From Artemia franciscana (taxonomy: Eukaryota; Arthropoda; Branchiopoda; Anostraca; Artemiidae): 64,000 nucleotides of DNA. The position numbers and the translations under genes were made by a program. Shown piece by piece: positions 44,278-55,500 of the stretch. The stretch is from assembly GCF_032884065.1 (NCBI RefSeq), contig NW_027062662.1:1666552-1730551 (forward strand), in the 5' to 3' direction. Position 1 is the first letter of the stretch; every line of letters starts with the position of its first letter. The notes under the pieces were generated by a model. That model had not been told where the DNA came from. It saw only the letters and a program-made list of their open reading frames with translations, and did no database searches.

Positions 44278-46149
44278 ATGGATAGATTCCTGATCAGGAA
44301 TAACAAGAAGCCGAATGATGGTACACAAAACTCTGAACTTGCACCTAAGAAGAAGAAATATGACGAATCATCGGTCAAAGTGCGTCGATATTTGTCAGAA
44401 TACCTAGGGCTCGGATTTAGTGCGACAAAGTCTGATCCAGTGAATGCACAGTGCGTTCTTTGTGGTCAAGTCTTGGCCAACAGTTCCATGAAACCTGCGC
44501 ATATGAACCGGCATCTCAGTACTGTGCACCCTTCTCATGTCGGTAAGCCCATAGAGTTTTTCAAGCGTAAAAAAGAAGCATTCGCTAGTAACTGTTTGGA
44601 AATTGCAAAAGTGGCATCAGTTTCTTCAAAGGCTCTCCGGGCTTCGTATGCTGTTTCATATTTAGTTGCGAAACAGAAAAAACCGCACACCATCGCCGAA
44701 TGTCTGATATTACCAGCACTAGTGAAAGTCAGTGAAATAATGTTTGACACGAAAACTGGTACTGCCCTTCAGTCTATACCTGTGTCGAACAATACCATTT
44801 CAAGAAGAATAGAAGACATTGCAAGCAATATTGTCATGCAGGTTATTGAGCAAATAAAGTTGACGAAGATGTTTGCGTTACAGCTTGACGAAAGCACGGA
44901 TGTGTCAGGTGAAGCCCAGGTGATCGTCTTTGTTCGATATCAAGATTGTTCTGACATAAGAGAAAATATTCTGTTTTGTCAAAACCTACAGTCAAGAACA
45001 ACAGGAGAAGAACTATTCAAGGTGATTGACAAATTCTTCGCAGAAGGGGGCATCTTGTGGGACTGGTGTCTATCAGTTTGCAGTGATGGAGCTGCCGCCC
45101 TAACAGGGAAGAATAATGGGCTCATGGCCTGGATAAGGAAGAAAAATCCAAAGGTAAAGTGGTTGCACTGCATCATTCACAGGCAAGCTCTTGCATCGAA
45201 AAGGATGAACGCACATCTGCACGAGACCCTCAACGAGGCTGTAAAAGTGATCAACTTCATCAAAGCCCGACCACTGAACTCAAGAATGTTCAAGTTGCTG
45301 TGGCAAGAGATGGGTTCAGAACATCAACATTTACTTCTGCACACAGAAGTTCGCTGGTTGTCTCGTGGGAAGATTTTAAACAGACTTTTCGAGCTTCGAC
45401 AAGAAGTTCATATGTTTCTTCTGGAGCAAAAATCTGCATTCAGTTCACTTTTTGAAAACCAGGACTGGGTCTGCAGGCTGGCCTATCTTGCGGATATTTT
45501 CGACAAACTGAATGACTTGAATCTGTCAATGCAAGGTTTCCGGACGGACGAACTCTCCCTGAATTCGAAGATGTGTGCTTTCATCAAGAAATTGGAGTTC
45601 TGGCTTAAAAAGGTTCAAAGAAACAGCGTTAGTGTCTTCCCGACCCTTGACAAGTTTGCGGACGATAGTGAAATTGATAACCTCAACACGATCTGTGATT
45701 GTATTCGGGAGCATCTGACAAAGTTGCGAGATGAACTTGTGTCATATTTCCCATCGATTATGAACCAAGATAGAACGCAGGATTGGATCCAAAATCCATT
45801 TTTTGAAGACGTGACCTCAAGCTCCGGTCTTAGTGACAAGCTTACAGAGAATCTGATCGAACTTGCCAGTGATCGCGCCTTAGAACTGAAACTCCAAAAT
45901 GTAACTGTTTCCCAGTTTTGGCTGGAGGTGAAAGGAGAATTCAAGGAACTAAATGAAATCGCCATGTCTGCTTTGTTACCATTCGGATCCACTTACCTTT
46001 GTGAAGTGTCATTTTCGGCAATGTCATTGATCAAAACCAAACACAGAAACAGACTGATTGTACAAAATGACCTTATAATTGCCGTTAGTGACATCGAGCC
46101 AAGATTTGATAATATTTTAGCAAAAAAGCAGCCTCAAGTTTCTCATTGA
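44278..46149 (+). CDS. hAT transposase, BED zinc finger, ZBED5/SCAND3-like
   Basis: A nuclear DNA transposase expected to cut and paste its element via the CAGTGG ends. 623 codons from the ATG at 44278 (MDRFLIRNNKKP), a typical start for this family; the frame is open a further 13 codons upstream but only from a TTG. An N-terminal BED-type finger is seen: C59, C62, H79, H84 (CVLCG ... HMNRHLSTVH). The RNase H-like core has LQLDESTD (first catalytic Asp, about 204) and VCSDGAAALTG (second, about 270), then the CIIH motif (298-301) and TEVRWLSRGK. The C-terminal hAT dimerisation block ends the protein, around EVSFSAMSLIKTKHRNRL. No stop or frameshift. Length is normal for the group. Domesticated ZBED5/SCAND3-type proteins are related, but the flanking ends and duplication mark this copy as a mobile element. 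Confidence 0.93.
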   Translation: MDRFLIRNNKKPNDGTQNSELAPKKKKYDESSVKVRRYLSEYLGLGFSATKSDPVNAQCVLCGQVLANSSMKPAHMNRHLSTVHPSHVGKPIEFFKRKKEAFASNCLEIAKVASVSSKALRASYAVSYLVAKQKKPHTIAECLILPALVKVSEIMFDTKTGTALQSIPVSNNTISRRIEDIASNIVMQVIEQIKLTKMFALQLDESTDVSGEAQVIVFVRYQDCSDIRENILFCQNLQSRTTGEELFKVIDKFFAEGGILWDWCLSVCSDGAAALTGKNNGLMAWIRKKNPKVKWLHCIIHRQALASKRMNAHLHETLNEAVKVINFIKARPLNSRMFKLLWQEMGSEHQHLLLHTEVRWLSRGKILNRLFELRQEVHMFLLEQKSAFSSLFENQDWVCRLAYLADIFDKLNDLNLSMQGFRTDELSLNSKMCAFIKKLEFWLKKVQRNSVSVFPTLDKFADDSEIDNLNTICDCIREHLTKLRDELVSYFPSIMNQDRTQDWIQNPFFEDVTSSSGLSDKLTENLIELASDRALELKLQNVTVSQFWLEVKGEFKELNEIAMSALLPFGSTYLCEVSFSAMSLIKTKHRNRLIVQNDLIIAVSDIEPRFDNILAKKQPQVSH

Positions 46150-46184
46150 TATTGTAAGTACATTTAAGCACCGTCATATTGGAC

Positions 46185-46190
46185 AATAAA
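46185..46190 (+). promoter_or_regulatory. poly(A) signal of the hAT transposase
   Basis: AATAAA 36 bases after the transposase stop, inside the transposon. Confidence 0.6.
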
Positions 46191-46317
46191 TCTCGTGTTT
46201 TTGAAAATCTGATTTTAGTTAAGAAAAAAGTAAAACAACGATTCTCAAGAAAGGGGTACGTAAACTTTTTAGGCCTTGACTAGGGGTACGCGGACCGAAA
46301 AAGGTTGGGAACCACTG

Positions 46318-46325
46318 GTCTAAAC
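46318..46325. repeat. hAT target-site duplication, right
   Basis: GTCTAAAC, identical to the left copy at 43961-43968. Confidence 0.9.
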
Positions 46326-46363
46326 CATGTGAAGGATTCTCTGCAGAGTGTCTAAAAGAAACA

Positions 46364-48345
46364 AGAGCTCATATGGCACTTGTGACGAGGTCGGAAGAGC
46401 CAATAGCCAAGAGCTCATATGGTATGAGCTCTGGCAAAATTTTAAGAATCAATAGATTGTTTTAAAAGGAAAATCAGAGGCCTAATGCCGGTCGGGATTT
46501 AAAATAAGAGCTCTGAGTCACGAGGTCCTTCTAAATATCAAAATTCATTAGGATCCGATCACCCAATCGTAAGTTAAAATACCTGAATTTTTCTATTCTT
46601 CCTCTCACTTCAGCCCCCCAGATGGTCAAATCGGGGAAAACGACTTTATCAATTCAATTTGTGCAGCTCCCTGACACACCTACCAATTTTCATCATCCTA
46701 GCACGTCCAGAAGCAACAAACTCACCAAAGCACTGAACTCCACCCCTTAACTCCCCCAAAAGAGAGCGAATCCAGTCCGGGTACGTCAATCACGCATCTA
46801 CGACATTAGCGTTTTCCAAGATTTCCGGTTTCCCCCTCCAACTTCCTCCAATGTCAGATCGAGTCGGGGTTTGAAGTAAGAGCTCTGAGGCATGAGTTGT
46901 TTATAAATATAAAATTTCATTAAGATCTGGTCACCCATTTTTAAGTTAAAATACCTCAATTTTTCTAATTTTTCCAAATTAACAACCCCCAGCTCCCCTA
47001 AAGAGAACGGCTCCGTTGTAAAAAGAACGAAACTTGTAATTCCAGTAAATTTTCGGGTAATAAAAGTACTTACTTACTTACTTACTTACTTACTTGTGCT
47101 TATTTTTCCCATCAAGTTTCATCCCCATCTCTCCACTCTAAGCGTTTCCCAAGATTTCCGGTTTCCAATATTTCCAGTTTCCCACTCTAGCTCCACTCAA
47201 TTTCACCGGATCTGGTTAGGATTTAAAATGAAAGTTCAAAAGCACAATATCCTTCTAAAGATCAAACATCGTTAAGATCTGATCACCCGTTTGTAAGTTA
47301 CAAATACCTCATTTTTTCTAATTTTTCCGAATTACTCCCCCCTTCCCCTTTCCACCAAATGGAGTGGATCCGGTTCGGTTATTTCCGTCACACATCTTGA
47401 ATTTGTGCTTATTCTTCCCTCCAAGTTTCATCCTGATCTCTCCGCTTTAAGCGTTTTCCAAGATTGCCGTGCCCCCCAATGACATTGGATCCGGTCGGGA
47501 TTTAAAATAAGAGATCTGAGTTACGAGGTCCTTCTAAATATGAAATTTCATTAAGATCCGATCACTCCTTGGCAAGGTAAAAATACCTCATTTTTTTAAT
47601 TCTTTGGGATTAACCCTTCCCCCAACTCCCTCAAAGAGAGTGGATCCGTTCCGGTTATGTCAATCACGTAAGTAGGACTTGGGATTATTTTTCCCAAAAA
47701 GTTTAATCCCGATCCCTCCACTATAAGCGTTTTCCAAGATTTTAGCCCCCCAACTCCCCCCAATGTCACCGGATCCGATCGGGATTTCAAAAAAGAGCTC
47801 TAAGACACGACATCCTTCCAAAGAGCAAATTTCATTAAGATCTGAGCACTCCTTCGTAAGTTAAAAATGCCTCATGTTTTCTATTTTTTCAGAATTAGCC
47901 CCCTCCTCCCCCCAACTACACGAAAGAGAGCGGATCCGTTCCAGTTATGTCAATCACGTATCTACGACTTGTGATTATTTTTCCCACCAAGTTTCATCCG
48001 GATCCCTCCACTCTAAGCGTTTTCCAAAATTTTTGGTTCCCCCCAACTCCCCACAATGTCACCAGATCCGGTTGGGATTTAAAATAAGAGCTCCGAGACA
48101 CGATATCCTTCCACGTAAAAAAACTCATTTTTCTAATTTTTTCGATTTAGCCGTCTTCCCACTCCCCCCAGATGATCAAATTGGGGAAAAGACAATTTCC
48201 AATTTAATTTAGTCTGGTTCCTGATACGCCTCCCAAATTTCATCGTCCTAGCTTACCTGGAAGTGCCTAAAGTAGCAAAACCGGAACAGACACACTGACA
48301 GAATTTGCGGTCGCTATATGTCACTTGGTAGATACCAAGTGCCAT
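46364..48345 (-). mobile_element. family B element, reverse, near full length
   Basis: Read on the minus strand it begins TATGGCACTTGGTATCTACC and AAGTGACATATAGCG. It then has GCAAATTCTGTC and CCGGTTTTGCTA, and several ~285-340-bp units (GCGTTTTCCAAGAT on this strand at about 46808, 47450, 47730 and 48018). It ends CCATATGAGCTCTTGGCTA and ATATGGCACTTGTGACGAGG inverted. TATGGCACTTG therefore occurs inverted at both ends. It interrupts the non-LTR reverse transcriptase between KET and the FRNLKF region. No protein is encoded. Tandem-repeat body with short ends resembles DINE/HINE-type non-autonomous elements (inference). Confidence 0.75.
47067..47095. repeat. (ACTT)n microsatellite
   Basis: About seven TACT units inside the family B element, starting at TAAAAGTACTTACTTACT. 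Confidence 0.9.
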
Positions 48346-49844
48346 AAAAATACTACCTCTCACAGATCTGAGACAATTCAGGAACCTCAAATTCACTTTT
48401 ACTTCCCATTACCTCGTTTTTATTATAGACTGGATTAGTAGAATTCTCGAAAAACCTATTTGCCGGCTAAATTTAATTTCCATTGACCTTCAAAAAGCAT
48501 TTGACCTTGTTAACCACAATATTCTAGCTCAGGAGCTTGTAACTGATTTCAGTATTGATTCTTTCCTTCTCAAATTGGTTACTTTCTTCTTATCAAATAG
48601 ATCACAAGTAGTCAAATATTGGAATCGTTATTCATGTTCCTCCCTGTCCAAAATGGAGCACCCCAGGTACTCTCCTAGGTCCTATCCTTTTTTTGTTATG
48701 ATAAATAGCCTCGGTAAGAAATTTCCCGACGGATGGATTTTTCTGAATTCCCTAACGGTTGTTGAAACCTGCTACCGAAACTTATTAATCAACCCTATAA
48801 GTATCCTCAATGATATCGCAGATGATGCTGCGAACTTAGAAATGAGAGTCAACCATTCTAAATCTACTATAATGCCATTATTTTCCCTTTAAACCTCATC
48901 CCTTTGCCTCCAGATATTTCTGTGATTTCCTTTAAATTACTAGGGGTTAGTATTTCCTCTAATTTAAAGTGAGATGTCCACAGTAAAGATATTGTCCATA
49001 GAACTAATACGTCCATCTCTCTCCTTAAGTTCTTGAATAAATTTAATGTTCCCCCATCCCATTCTTTAAGGATCTATGCTTCCTTCGTCCGCCAACATCT
49101 TGAATATGCCTGTCCAGTTTTGCATCCTGGCATCTCCCGCGATGACTCAGAAAAATCAAATATATTAAAGAAAGAGCCCTGAGAATAATTTTTAAAGAAC
49201 TTAAGGCACCACACTCAGTCCTTCTAAGAAAGGCAAAGCTGTAAGTGTTTGAGCACAGGAGAGGACCGTCGTGCCTCCATTTTGCATTAAATGCAATAAT
49301 AAAGCTTCTCACAAAAAACATTTTCCCCATAGAAATTCCCTACCACGACTCCGCCTGCCACGTACTGTTTCTCAACTCGTTCCTTTCTTGTCCCCCATCA
49401 ATTGCTTTACCTCCAGATATGAAAAAATCTTTGTTCTCTTTATTACTGATAAAATAAACAGTACGTTTTTCCTCTTTCTGTTTGTTGGTACTGTTGATAC
49501 CCAAGTTTTATTTTCGTTTGATTCTTTTATTTATATATTCTCGTATAAACGTTTTAAAAGGGAATATGTATTCTCTTTTAAGAGAATATATGTTATATAT
49601 CTTGTTTCACTCCTTTTTAGTTTCTACCTTTTTAGCTTTTTGACATTTTGTCGCTTAATGTTTTTGACTAATGAATAATTTTGCAATTCTGATATTGTTG
49701 TTTTTGGCATTGTTTTGCCAGTTTTTTTGCTTTATTTTGGATTTTGTTTGTTTTGGTTTTATGACTCCGGAATGCAAATTCGACCCTTCGGGGCTTGTGA
49801 TAGACATTCTTTGAAATAAATATCTTATCTTGCCCTAAGACAAC

Positions 49845-50052
49845 AAATTCTATTACGTAACAACCACCTACATCCATTTGCATGAGTAAACAAACTTTAT
49901 TACGTAACATACATATATATTATGCCGTTACAAGTTTACTATCGTATTGCGTAAGATCCAGGTGAACGTAATAACAATTTAGGGGGTGGTAGCTCCAATT
50001 GTACACCCCCTGTATGCCTCTTTGAAAGTAGTGAGCCGTCACTACTGATATC
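49845..50052 (-). repeat. right arm of the foldback, outer end
   Basis: The reverse complement of 35530-35740: CATTTGCATGAGTAAACAAA, TTACGTAACA, GGTAGCTCCAATTGTACA, GCCTCTTTGAAAG. It is separated from the rest of the arm (ending 43123) by the non-LTR block. Confidence 0.7.
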
Positions 50053-50983
50053 TACTTCCTTATGATTTCTGGTCTACACTGTTATTATGAAAGTAAAGAG
50101 TTAGATTAAACCCCAAAATCAGCAGAATTCATTTCATTTAGGAGAGGTGCTGCCCTTTCCTCATCAATACCTTCGCCTCATGGTTGCAGAAACTTTGGAG
50201 CGTGTTCATTAGATGACAAATTAAGAGTTCTAGTCCATTTTAAGTCCAAAGTGACTGGAGACCAGCCAGCCACGTGGGGGTTGTTGTATTTTCCGCAGGG
50301 TGGGGGGATAAACGTCTGGAACTCACATTCCCCATCCTCATTCTACAGTATGATGACAGTGTCGATATAGCTGACAGCCCCTAAGGCTTAAAACATATGA
50401 AGAGTTAATACTGGCTATTTTGCCTTTATTTATCAACAGTTTTACTTTATTGTGGCATTAGATAACAACAAATTCAGCCTCTATCCGTCACCTTTCAAGC
50501 TACAACCATCTAGTTGGGTTCTGGTTCCCCGGGACGCACTCAGGTGGGCTCCTCCTTATGTACCATTTCTTTTGCATTTCTGCGTACTTATTAAATTGTC
50601 AAACAAAGGATAGATATCTGAATCTCGCCCCCCCCCAACAAAATTGAATAGTTTCTGTTGGCACGAAGAAAAGAAAGAGACAAAATGAGAAGAGAAAAAA
50701 GGAGGAAATGTAATTTTCTTTGATTTTTGAAACACAGGACTTCAAATTCCCGGTGAAGTGTTTCGAATTATATCAGTACCGAAAAACCCACAGTTTCTTT
50801 TGATTTGCCATCAGTCTCGAGGGATTTCAAACTGTTTTTTAAAATCTTATCAAGTTAACCTTTCGATTATAATATGTTGCGACGCCAAATCTAGGTAATC
50901 ATTACCAGTATCACCAATAACACAAATCATTATTAATTGGAATTTTTTACACTTGTTTTTAAGCACTATAGCAGCGGCTTACT
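50053..50983. other. no gene; one dispersed repeat
   Basis: The stretch 50370-50470 (AGGCTTAAAACATATGAAGAG ending TTGTGGCATTAGATAACAA, split here by divergence) resembles 63510-63610 in the same orientation. Nothing else was recognised. Confidence 0.45.
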
Positions 50984-51442
50984 TTAACCAAAGTTTATCA
51001 ATTGCTGCTACTGAATTTATGATTTTAAGGAGGACTAGTTTAATCCTGGAGGCCCAAAAACCCATTTTAATCCTCAAATGACAGTCTCTGGCTATATGAT
51101 TCATTTTTTCTTGGTTGTCATAGCAGAGTTTCTCCATATCCCAAAGATCGATCGAAAAAAAAAACAACTCTTGATGAGGCTATAGTAAAAAGAACATTTG
51201 GAAAAAATTTACCCTTCTTCTTTTAAAAACTGTTCCGATGATCGTCTATATTTTGTCCTTTTTGTATTCTCATAATATAGCTTTTTGTCATAGAAAGCTA
51301 GGAGAGGGCTAACTTTATCGCAAATACCGAGATCCAGTGACCCTTTTAAGTAAACAGAGATCTGAGAGTAACAATCTCTTCTTTGCACTCCAAGGGGCCC
51401 ACACGTGACACCAGATAAATTCCAAGATCTCGTTTGAATCAA
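50984..51442 (-). CDS. weak candidate exons, unidentified
   Basis: On the minus strand two protein-like frames follow one another. One at 51442-51209 has YLKGSLDLGICDKVSPLLAF. The other is about 51185-50984, entered by an acceptor-like TTCTTTTTACTATAG and left by a donor-like AAA|GTAAGC, with MNHIARDCHLRIKMGFW. The phases do not join directly. No family was recognised; either may be chance. Confidence 0.2.
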
Positions 51443-54039
51443 AATAAACCTCTAAATAGTATGTGCTATGTCATGGACAAGGGTAATAGAGGGGGAAATA
51501 TCTTGTTGAAAACGACAAATTTCACATTAGAAAATATATATCTAGAAATTTTTATTTGTTTTTCAAATGATAATCGAAGATTAAGGGATACAAGAATTCA
51601 TTTCAGCATAGCTCGGGTTCGTCAAAAAACACATAAAATACCAGAAAATTGTTAAAATGTTAATATTTTTAGGGGATAGGGCCAAAGACGAGAGATATCA
51701 GTATGGTTTACTTTTTCTGTTTTGAAGAGCCTCTATCCCTGGCACCGTAGTATGAATTGTCTTATGTGGGGGAGGGGGGATAATAAAAAACAAAATTTAT
51801 TTGAGTAAGAAGTGCCCACAAATTCAGGAAATATAGCTTTGAGGAGGTTGCAGGCCCTGAAGCCCACCCTGATTTCCCTTCCTCCCTCCAAACAAGTTAA
51901 CGTATATTTCTGTTATTTCGCCCTCCTAGGAATGCTCTTAAAACATAACCATACAAACGTACATTTATCCTTTTTATAATACTCGTACTCTTGTAATCCT
52001 GTTATGTTTATTCCTCAAGTAAATCAGGTTAATTTTTTGTAGTTTTGTAATAGTCTCCAGGGAATAAGTAAGAGAGCATAAATCCAATTAATTCATTACT
52101 TGACCTTGTCTACAAAAAATTTAGACTTAAATATGAATCTTTAATTGGTGAGCACTAGTTACAAAAACAATGACAGACTAAAACTTGAATAAGGCGAATG
52201 AATTCCTTATCATGGAAAATCGTGCACACGAGAATCTAATGGCGTATGGCACGCGTAGTGGAAGTGTGACAGACAAGCCTAGCTTGTAGTAGTCAAAGTT
52301 TGCGTAACTAATAAGAGTGGAAAAATAATTACGGAACTTAAACAAGTGTCACCGAACACTAGATGGTGTTGATACTTCTTTTTGTCGTAAGTGGCAGTTC
52401 TTACTCTTATAAGCTACCCATGCTCTTTGGTAATACTTGTGGAATTGAGCCACGCATAAAAATACCGAGAAAAAACAAAGCAGGAAATTGAAATAAATTC
52501 CTGTCTATGGGCGCGTGACGGGGCTGGATGCATTGAAAGAAAAAGGTTGTCGGAGAATCTGTCCTATACCTGCTGTAATTTTAAACTGAGAGGTTCACTT
52601 CAAAATCAAATTTCAAGAAGAAAAATTTTAGGAGAGGAGGGGCGAGACATGTATTATGACTTAGGCACGTGCGTAGCTGCAAAGAAGGGTGATAAAAAAT
52701 AGTTCGCTGTTTTTTTTTCAAATTGTATCATTTGGGGATTATGAATAAACTATGGATAATAAATAATAATAAAAACAAATAAGTTGAGTTAGTAAAATTT
52801 TGTACATAAGCCCTGGGCACTGATGTATCCAGGAGACCCTGTCCCTCAAGATTTTTTCTTGCGCCCTCTTTCCCTGTTTCTTTTTTTAACTCTTTTTTAG
52901 AATAAATTCGCCAATTTGGTCAATTATTGGCACCTTTGTTACACCCCCCCCCCAAGATTTCGATCGTTCGAACCCTTGTCACATTGCACCCCCCCAAGAT
53001 TTTGCTCTAGATCCACCCCTGGGCTATATCCACCCATTCTGTAGAAGGATAGCTGTGACGCGGTTGAAATGGTATTAATTATCACACTTGTTCCTAACAT
53101 TGAAGCTGCTAAAAAATAATTTCTGTTAACTTAAATCCCAATTTCAGGTTGATAAAATTAAAAGTATGTAAGACTCACCTAAGTAATAACATTCCTTTAA
53201 CTCATAACAGCAGTGTAAAAAATAAACCAACTAAACACTAATTTAAGATGAAACCATAGATATATCATCATGAATAGTTAATATTTGCATGAATGTAACC
53301 CAGGGTGAAACCTCACCTATTAATAATTCAGTCAATTAGAGTTAATTTATAAATGCAGCAGACATCAGCTATTTGTATTTAAAATCTTTACTAATTTGCT
53401 CGTTAATTTCTTTCTTCAAACATGTATGAATTTAAATTGGGGGGAGAGGACGTTCACACTCCAGAACTCGAAGGGTATTAGATATCCTTCAGGGGAAAGG
53501 GGTTTTGGAACGTTTGTGAAAAGCACGGGCCTAAATATGTTTTCAAGATGTCTGAAAACTTGTTTCGGTAAATCGTTTTATAATGGATACTGAACACCCA
53601 ATTAAAAAGAGTAAAGGGCCTTGTGCGTACCCTAAGTCTTCAATATGGCATTTTTCTTCAATGGTAGTGAAGAAGAGTTAATATTTAGCAAAGACAATGC
53701 TTAGTTAAATTATAAACATTTCACAATACATGATAAACAATAAACATAATTAAACGAAACTAAAGTTAAGTACTAGTGCTCATGCTTGACTAGAATTACC
53801 AACCATAAAATGTTAATGACGACAAGCTTTCGGTGGGCGAAGGTGAATGTAGTACACACTCGGTTTTTTAGCCAGATTCACGACTAATGTTGCAGCACCT
53901 ATCCCCCTAACTTTCCTCGACCCCCACGCCCAGCACAGGATGCTCAATCTCACAGTTGAACCAAGCGCTATTCAAAGAGCCCCGTATACCGCGCTAATCA
54001 GATAGTTGTAATTTGAAAATGGCGTCTGAGCAAATAAAA
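51443..54039. other. no gene; one decayed MITE end
   Basis: At 52810-53032 a C-rich stretch with two CCCCCCAAGATTT words ends GATCCACCCCTGGG, typical of hAT-like non-autonomous ends. A left partner (CCCTGGGCACTGATGTATCC) is only loosely similar. Otherwise AT-rich spacer. Confidence 0.4.
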
Positions 54040-55500
54040 AGTTTTAATATCAACAGTTACATCAAAAGAATCAGCTTTTTGTGCTGATTCCAAATATATC
54101 CATCAAGTATAGTAGTACCCATAAAATGCTACGAGTATGAGAAAATTTGCTTAAGTTTTGAAATAGGGGAAACACGCCCTAAAATTAAAGCAATCTTAAT
54201 GAAAACCACACCTTCAGATTCAGCGTGCCAGAGAAACCAGACGTATAAGTTTCAAACTCCTATATACAAGAATGTAAAATTTTGCTATTTTTGCCAGAAG
54301 AAAGATCACGGATGTGTGTTTAATTATTTTTTTTTTTCTTAGGGATGATCGTATCGAAATAATGGTCCTAGAAGATCGGGAGAGGGAGTATTCGAACGGA
54401 AATTAAAAGTTCTAGTGTACTTTTCAAGTAATCGAAAAGATTGAAGAGCAACTGGCCCCCTCCCACGCCCATTTTCCCCAAAGTTATGTGATTAATATTT
54501 TTAGATATTATTTTGTTCAATATAGTCGAAAGATCAAATAAATATTCTTTAGGGGTAAAATGAACCATTACAGTCCGTGGGGAGAGGCTTCTAAGGTATG
54601 AAACTTGCCCATTACTTACGCATAGTATTTGCTATTGGGAAGTATACAGATATTTTTCAAGGGGGAAAGTATTTTTTGCCTGGGGTGGATTTTCATAGGG
54701 AGAATGATTCCAGGGGGTGAATTTTCCAGGGAAAATTTTACATTGGAGGGATTTGGCAGAATTCCTATACGAAATTCCTTTTAATTGTCTAACATTATCT
54801 TTACCAACTCAATTTTGCCTGTGGAAATGTTCGGGGGGTTATTTTCCACGTGTTTTGATTTTCGGTAAAATATTTCCACGGAAGGGGGCATTTTCGGAAT
54901 GACCAGGAAACCGATTAGAAATTAATGTCTTTTTCAAATGAAAGTATGATAAGGAGAATTTTTCCAGCTGAATTCTGCAAGAAATTTACGGGGGGGATTT
55001 TCAGCGAGGATAAAACTCTCTGAAGTGAATTTTAAGGGGGCGTGGGGTTGTACTTTAAGTTGGATGAAATTTCCAGGGAGGTGAGTTCTGTAAGGGGCAG
55101 GGGTATATTTCATGGATGAGAAGCCTGATTCACCGGCATTATTTGAAAAAAAAATAATCATAAATTAGATAACAAAAAAAATAATTTTTTTTTCAGCTGA
55201 AAGTAAGAAGCAAAGTTAAATCTCGAAGCAAACAGAAATTGTTCAGTATATGAAGATTGCCCCCTCTTCATTATCTTGCTCTTTACGCTAAAGCTTGACT
55301 GTTTGTCCAAATTTTTGAAGAACGGCTGCTGAAACACTAGGGCCGTTTAATTAAAAAAAAAAAACTTTTTTAAAAGTTCTAACATCTTTAGCATAAAGAG
55401 CAAGGCATTGAGAAGGCGGCAACCCTTCATATACTGAACCATTTCCATTCATTTTGAGGTTTAATGTTGCTCCTTACTATCAGTTAAAAAAAAAACTTGT
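54040..55500 (-). mobile_element. family A element, reverse, strongly diverged
   Basis: Begins with ACATCAAAAGAATCAGCTTT and GAGAAAATTTGC blocks of family A. It passes through TTGCCAGAAGAAAGATCACGG and ends in the terminal foldback (GCTGAAAGTAAGAAGCAAAG, arms around 55180-55490). The middle (54650-55140) is enlarged by imperfect repeats of an AATTTTCCAGGGGG-like word. It is the most diverged copy here. Confidence 0.6.

Larger units (their letters stand above)
43969..46317 (+). mobile_element. complete hAT transposon, Buster/ZBED5-like
   Basis: 2349 bp with inverted ends CAGTGGTTCCCAACC and GGTTGGGAACCACTG, flanked by an identical 8-bp duplication, GTCTAAAC. It carries a single uninterrupted transposase gene and its own AATAAA. 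Subterminal words AGGGGGTACG / AGGGGTACG recur near both ends and could be transposase-binding repeats (inference). It inserted into the RPISL region of a non-LTR reverse transcriptase; excising it with one target copy restores that host frame. Intact ends and gene suggest recent activity. Confidence 0.93.
43124..49844 (+). pseudogene. non-LTR retrotransposon, nested-into and decayed
   Basis: Endonuclease-type sequence appears first: GIPRTRKNTSLDVILTNL (43221 on) and LPPLGDSYHL. Reverse-transcriptase pieces follow: DFNNFLSKPLSVLFNE and GFEDVRPISLNPVLSK up to 43968. After the hAT the frame resumes with CEGFSAECLKET (46329). After the family B element come FRNLKFTFTSHYLVFIIDW, SIDLQKAFDLVNHNIL (about 48480), LSNRSQVVKYW, a frameshift near 48665, GTLLGPILFFVMINSL, EMRVNHSKSTI, FKLLGVSIS and FVRQHLEYACPVLHPG. 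The FADD active-site block is missing and there are stops and frameshifts, so it is dead. Clade resembles CR1/Jockey types but was not resolved. It sits inside the right arm of the foldback. Confidence 0.75.
35530..50052. mobile_element. giant foldback element, interrupted by nested insertions
   Basis: The left end (GATATGAGTAGTGATGCCTC, then AAAGAGGCATATAGG and TACAATTGGAGCTAC) reappears in reverse at 49845-50052. The next left segment (CAGGTGATAGGGGGT ... AGACATTTTCC, 35757-35950) reappears in reverse at 42930-43123. The unit with GAGCCAAGACTATGCATA and GGCTGGCCCACCCTAGCAAGCA reappears in reverse at 41250-42880. Removing the block 43124-49844 rebuilds one right arm, giving an element of about 7.8 kb. 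Long inverted arms made of tandem repeats around a coding core recall Drosophila Foldback and Galileo elements (established for those; homology here is untested). Confidence 0.65.

Noticed and set aside
49043..49678. Several 70-135-residue frames downstream of the RT
   Set aside because: Shadows of, or frames within, the decayed non-LTR retrotransposon 3' region.
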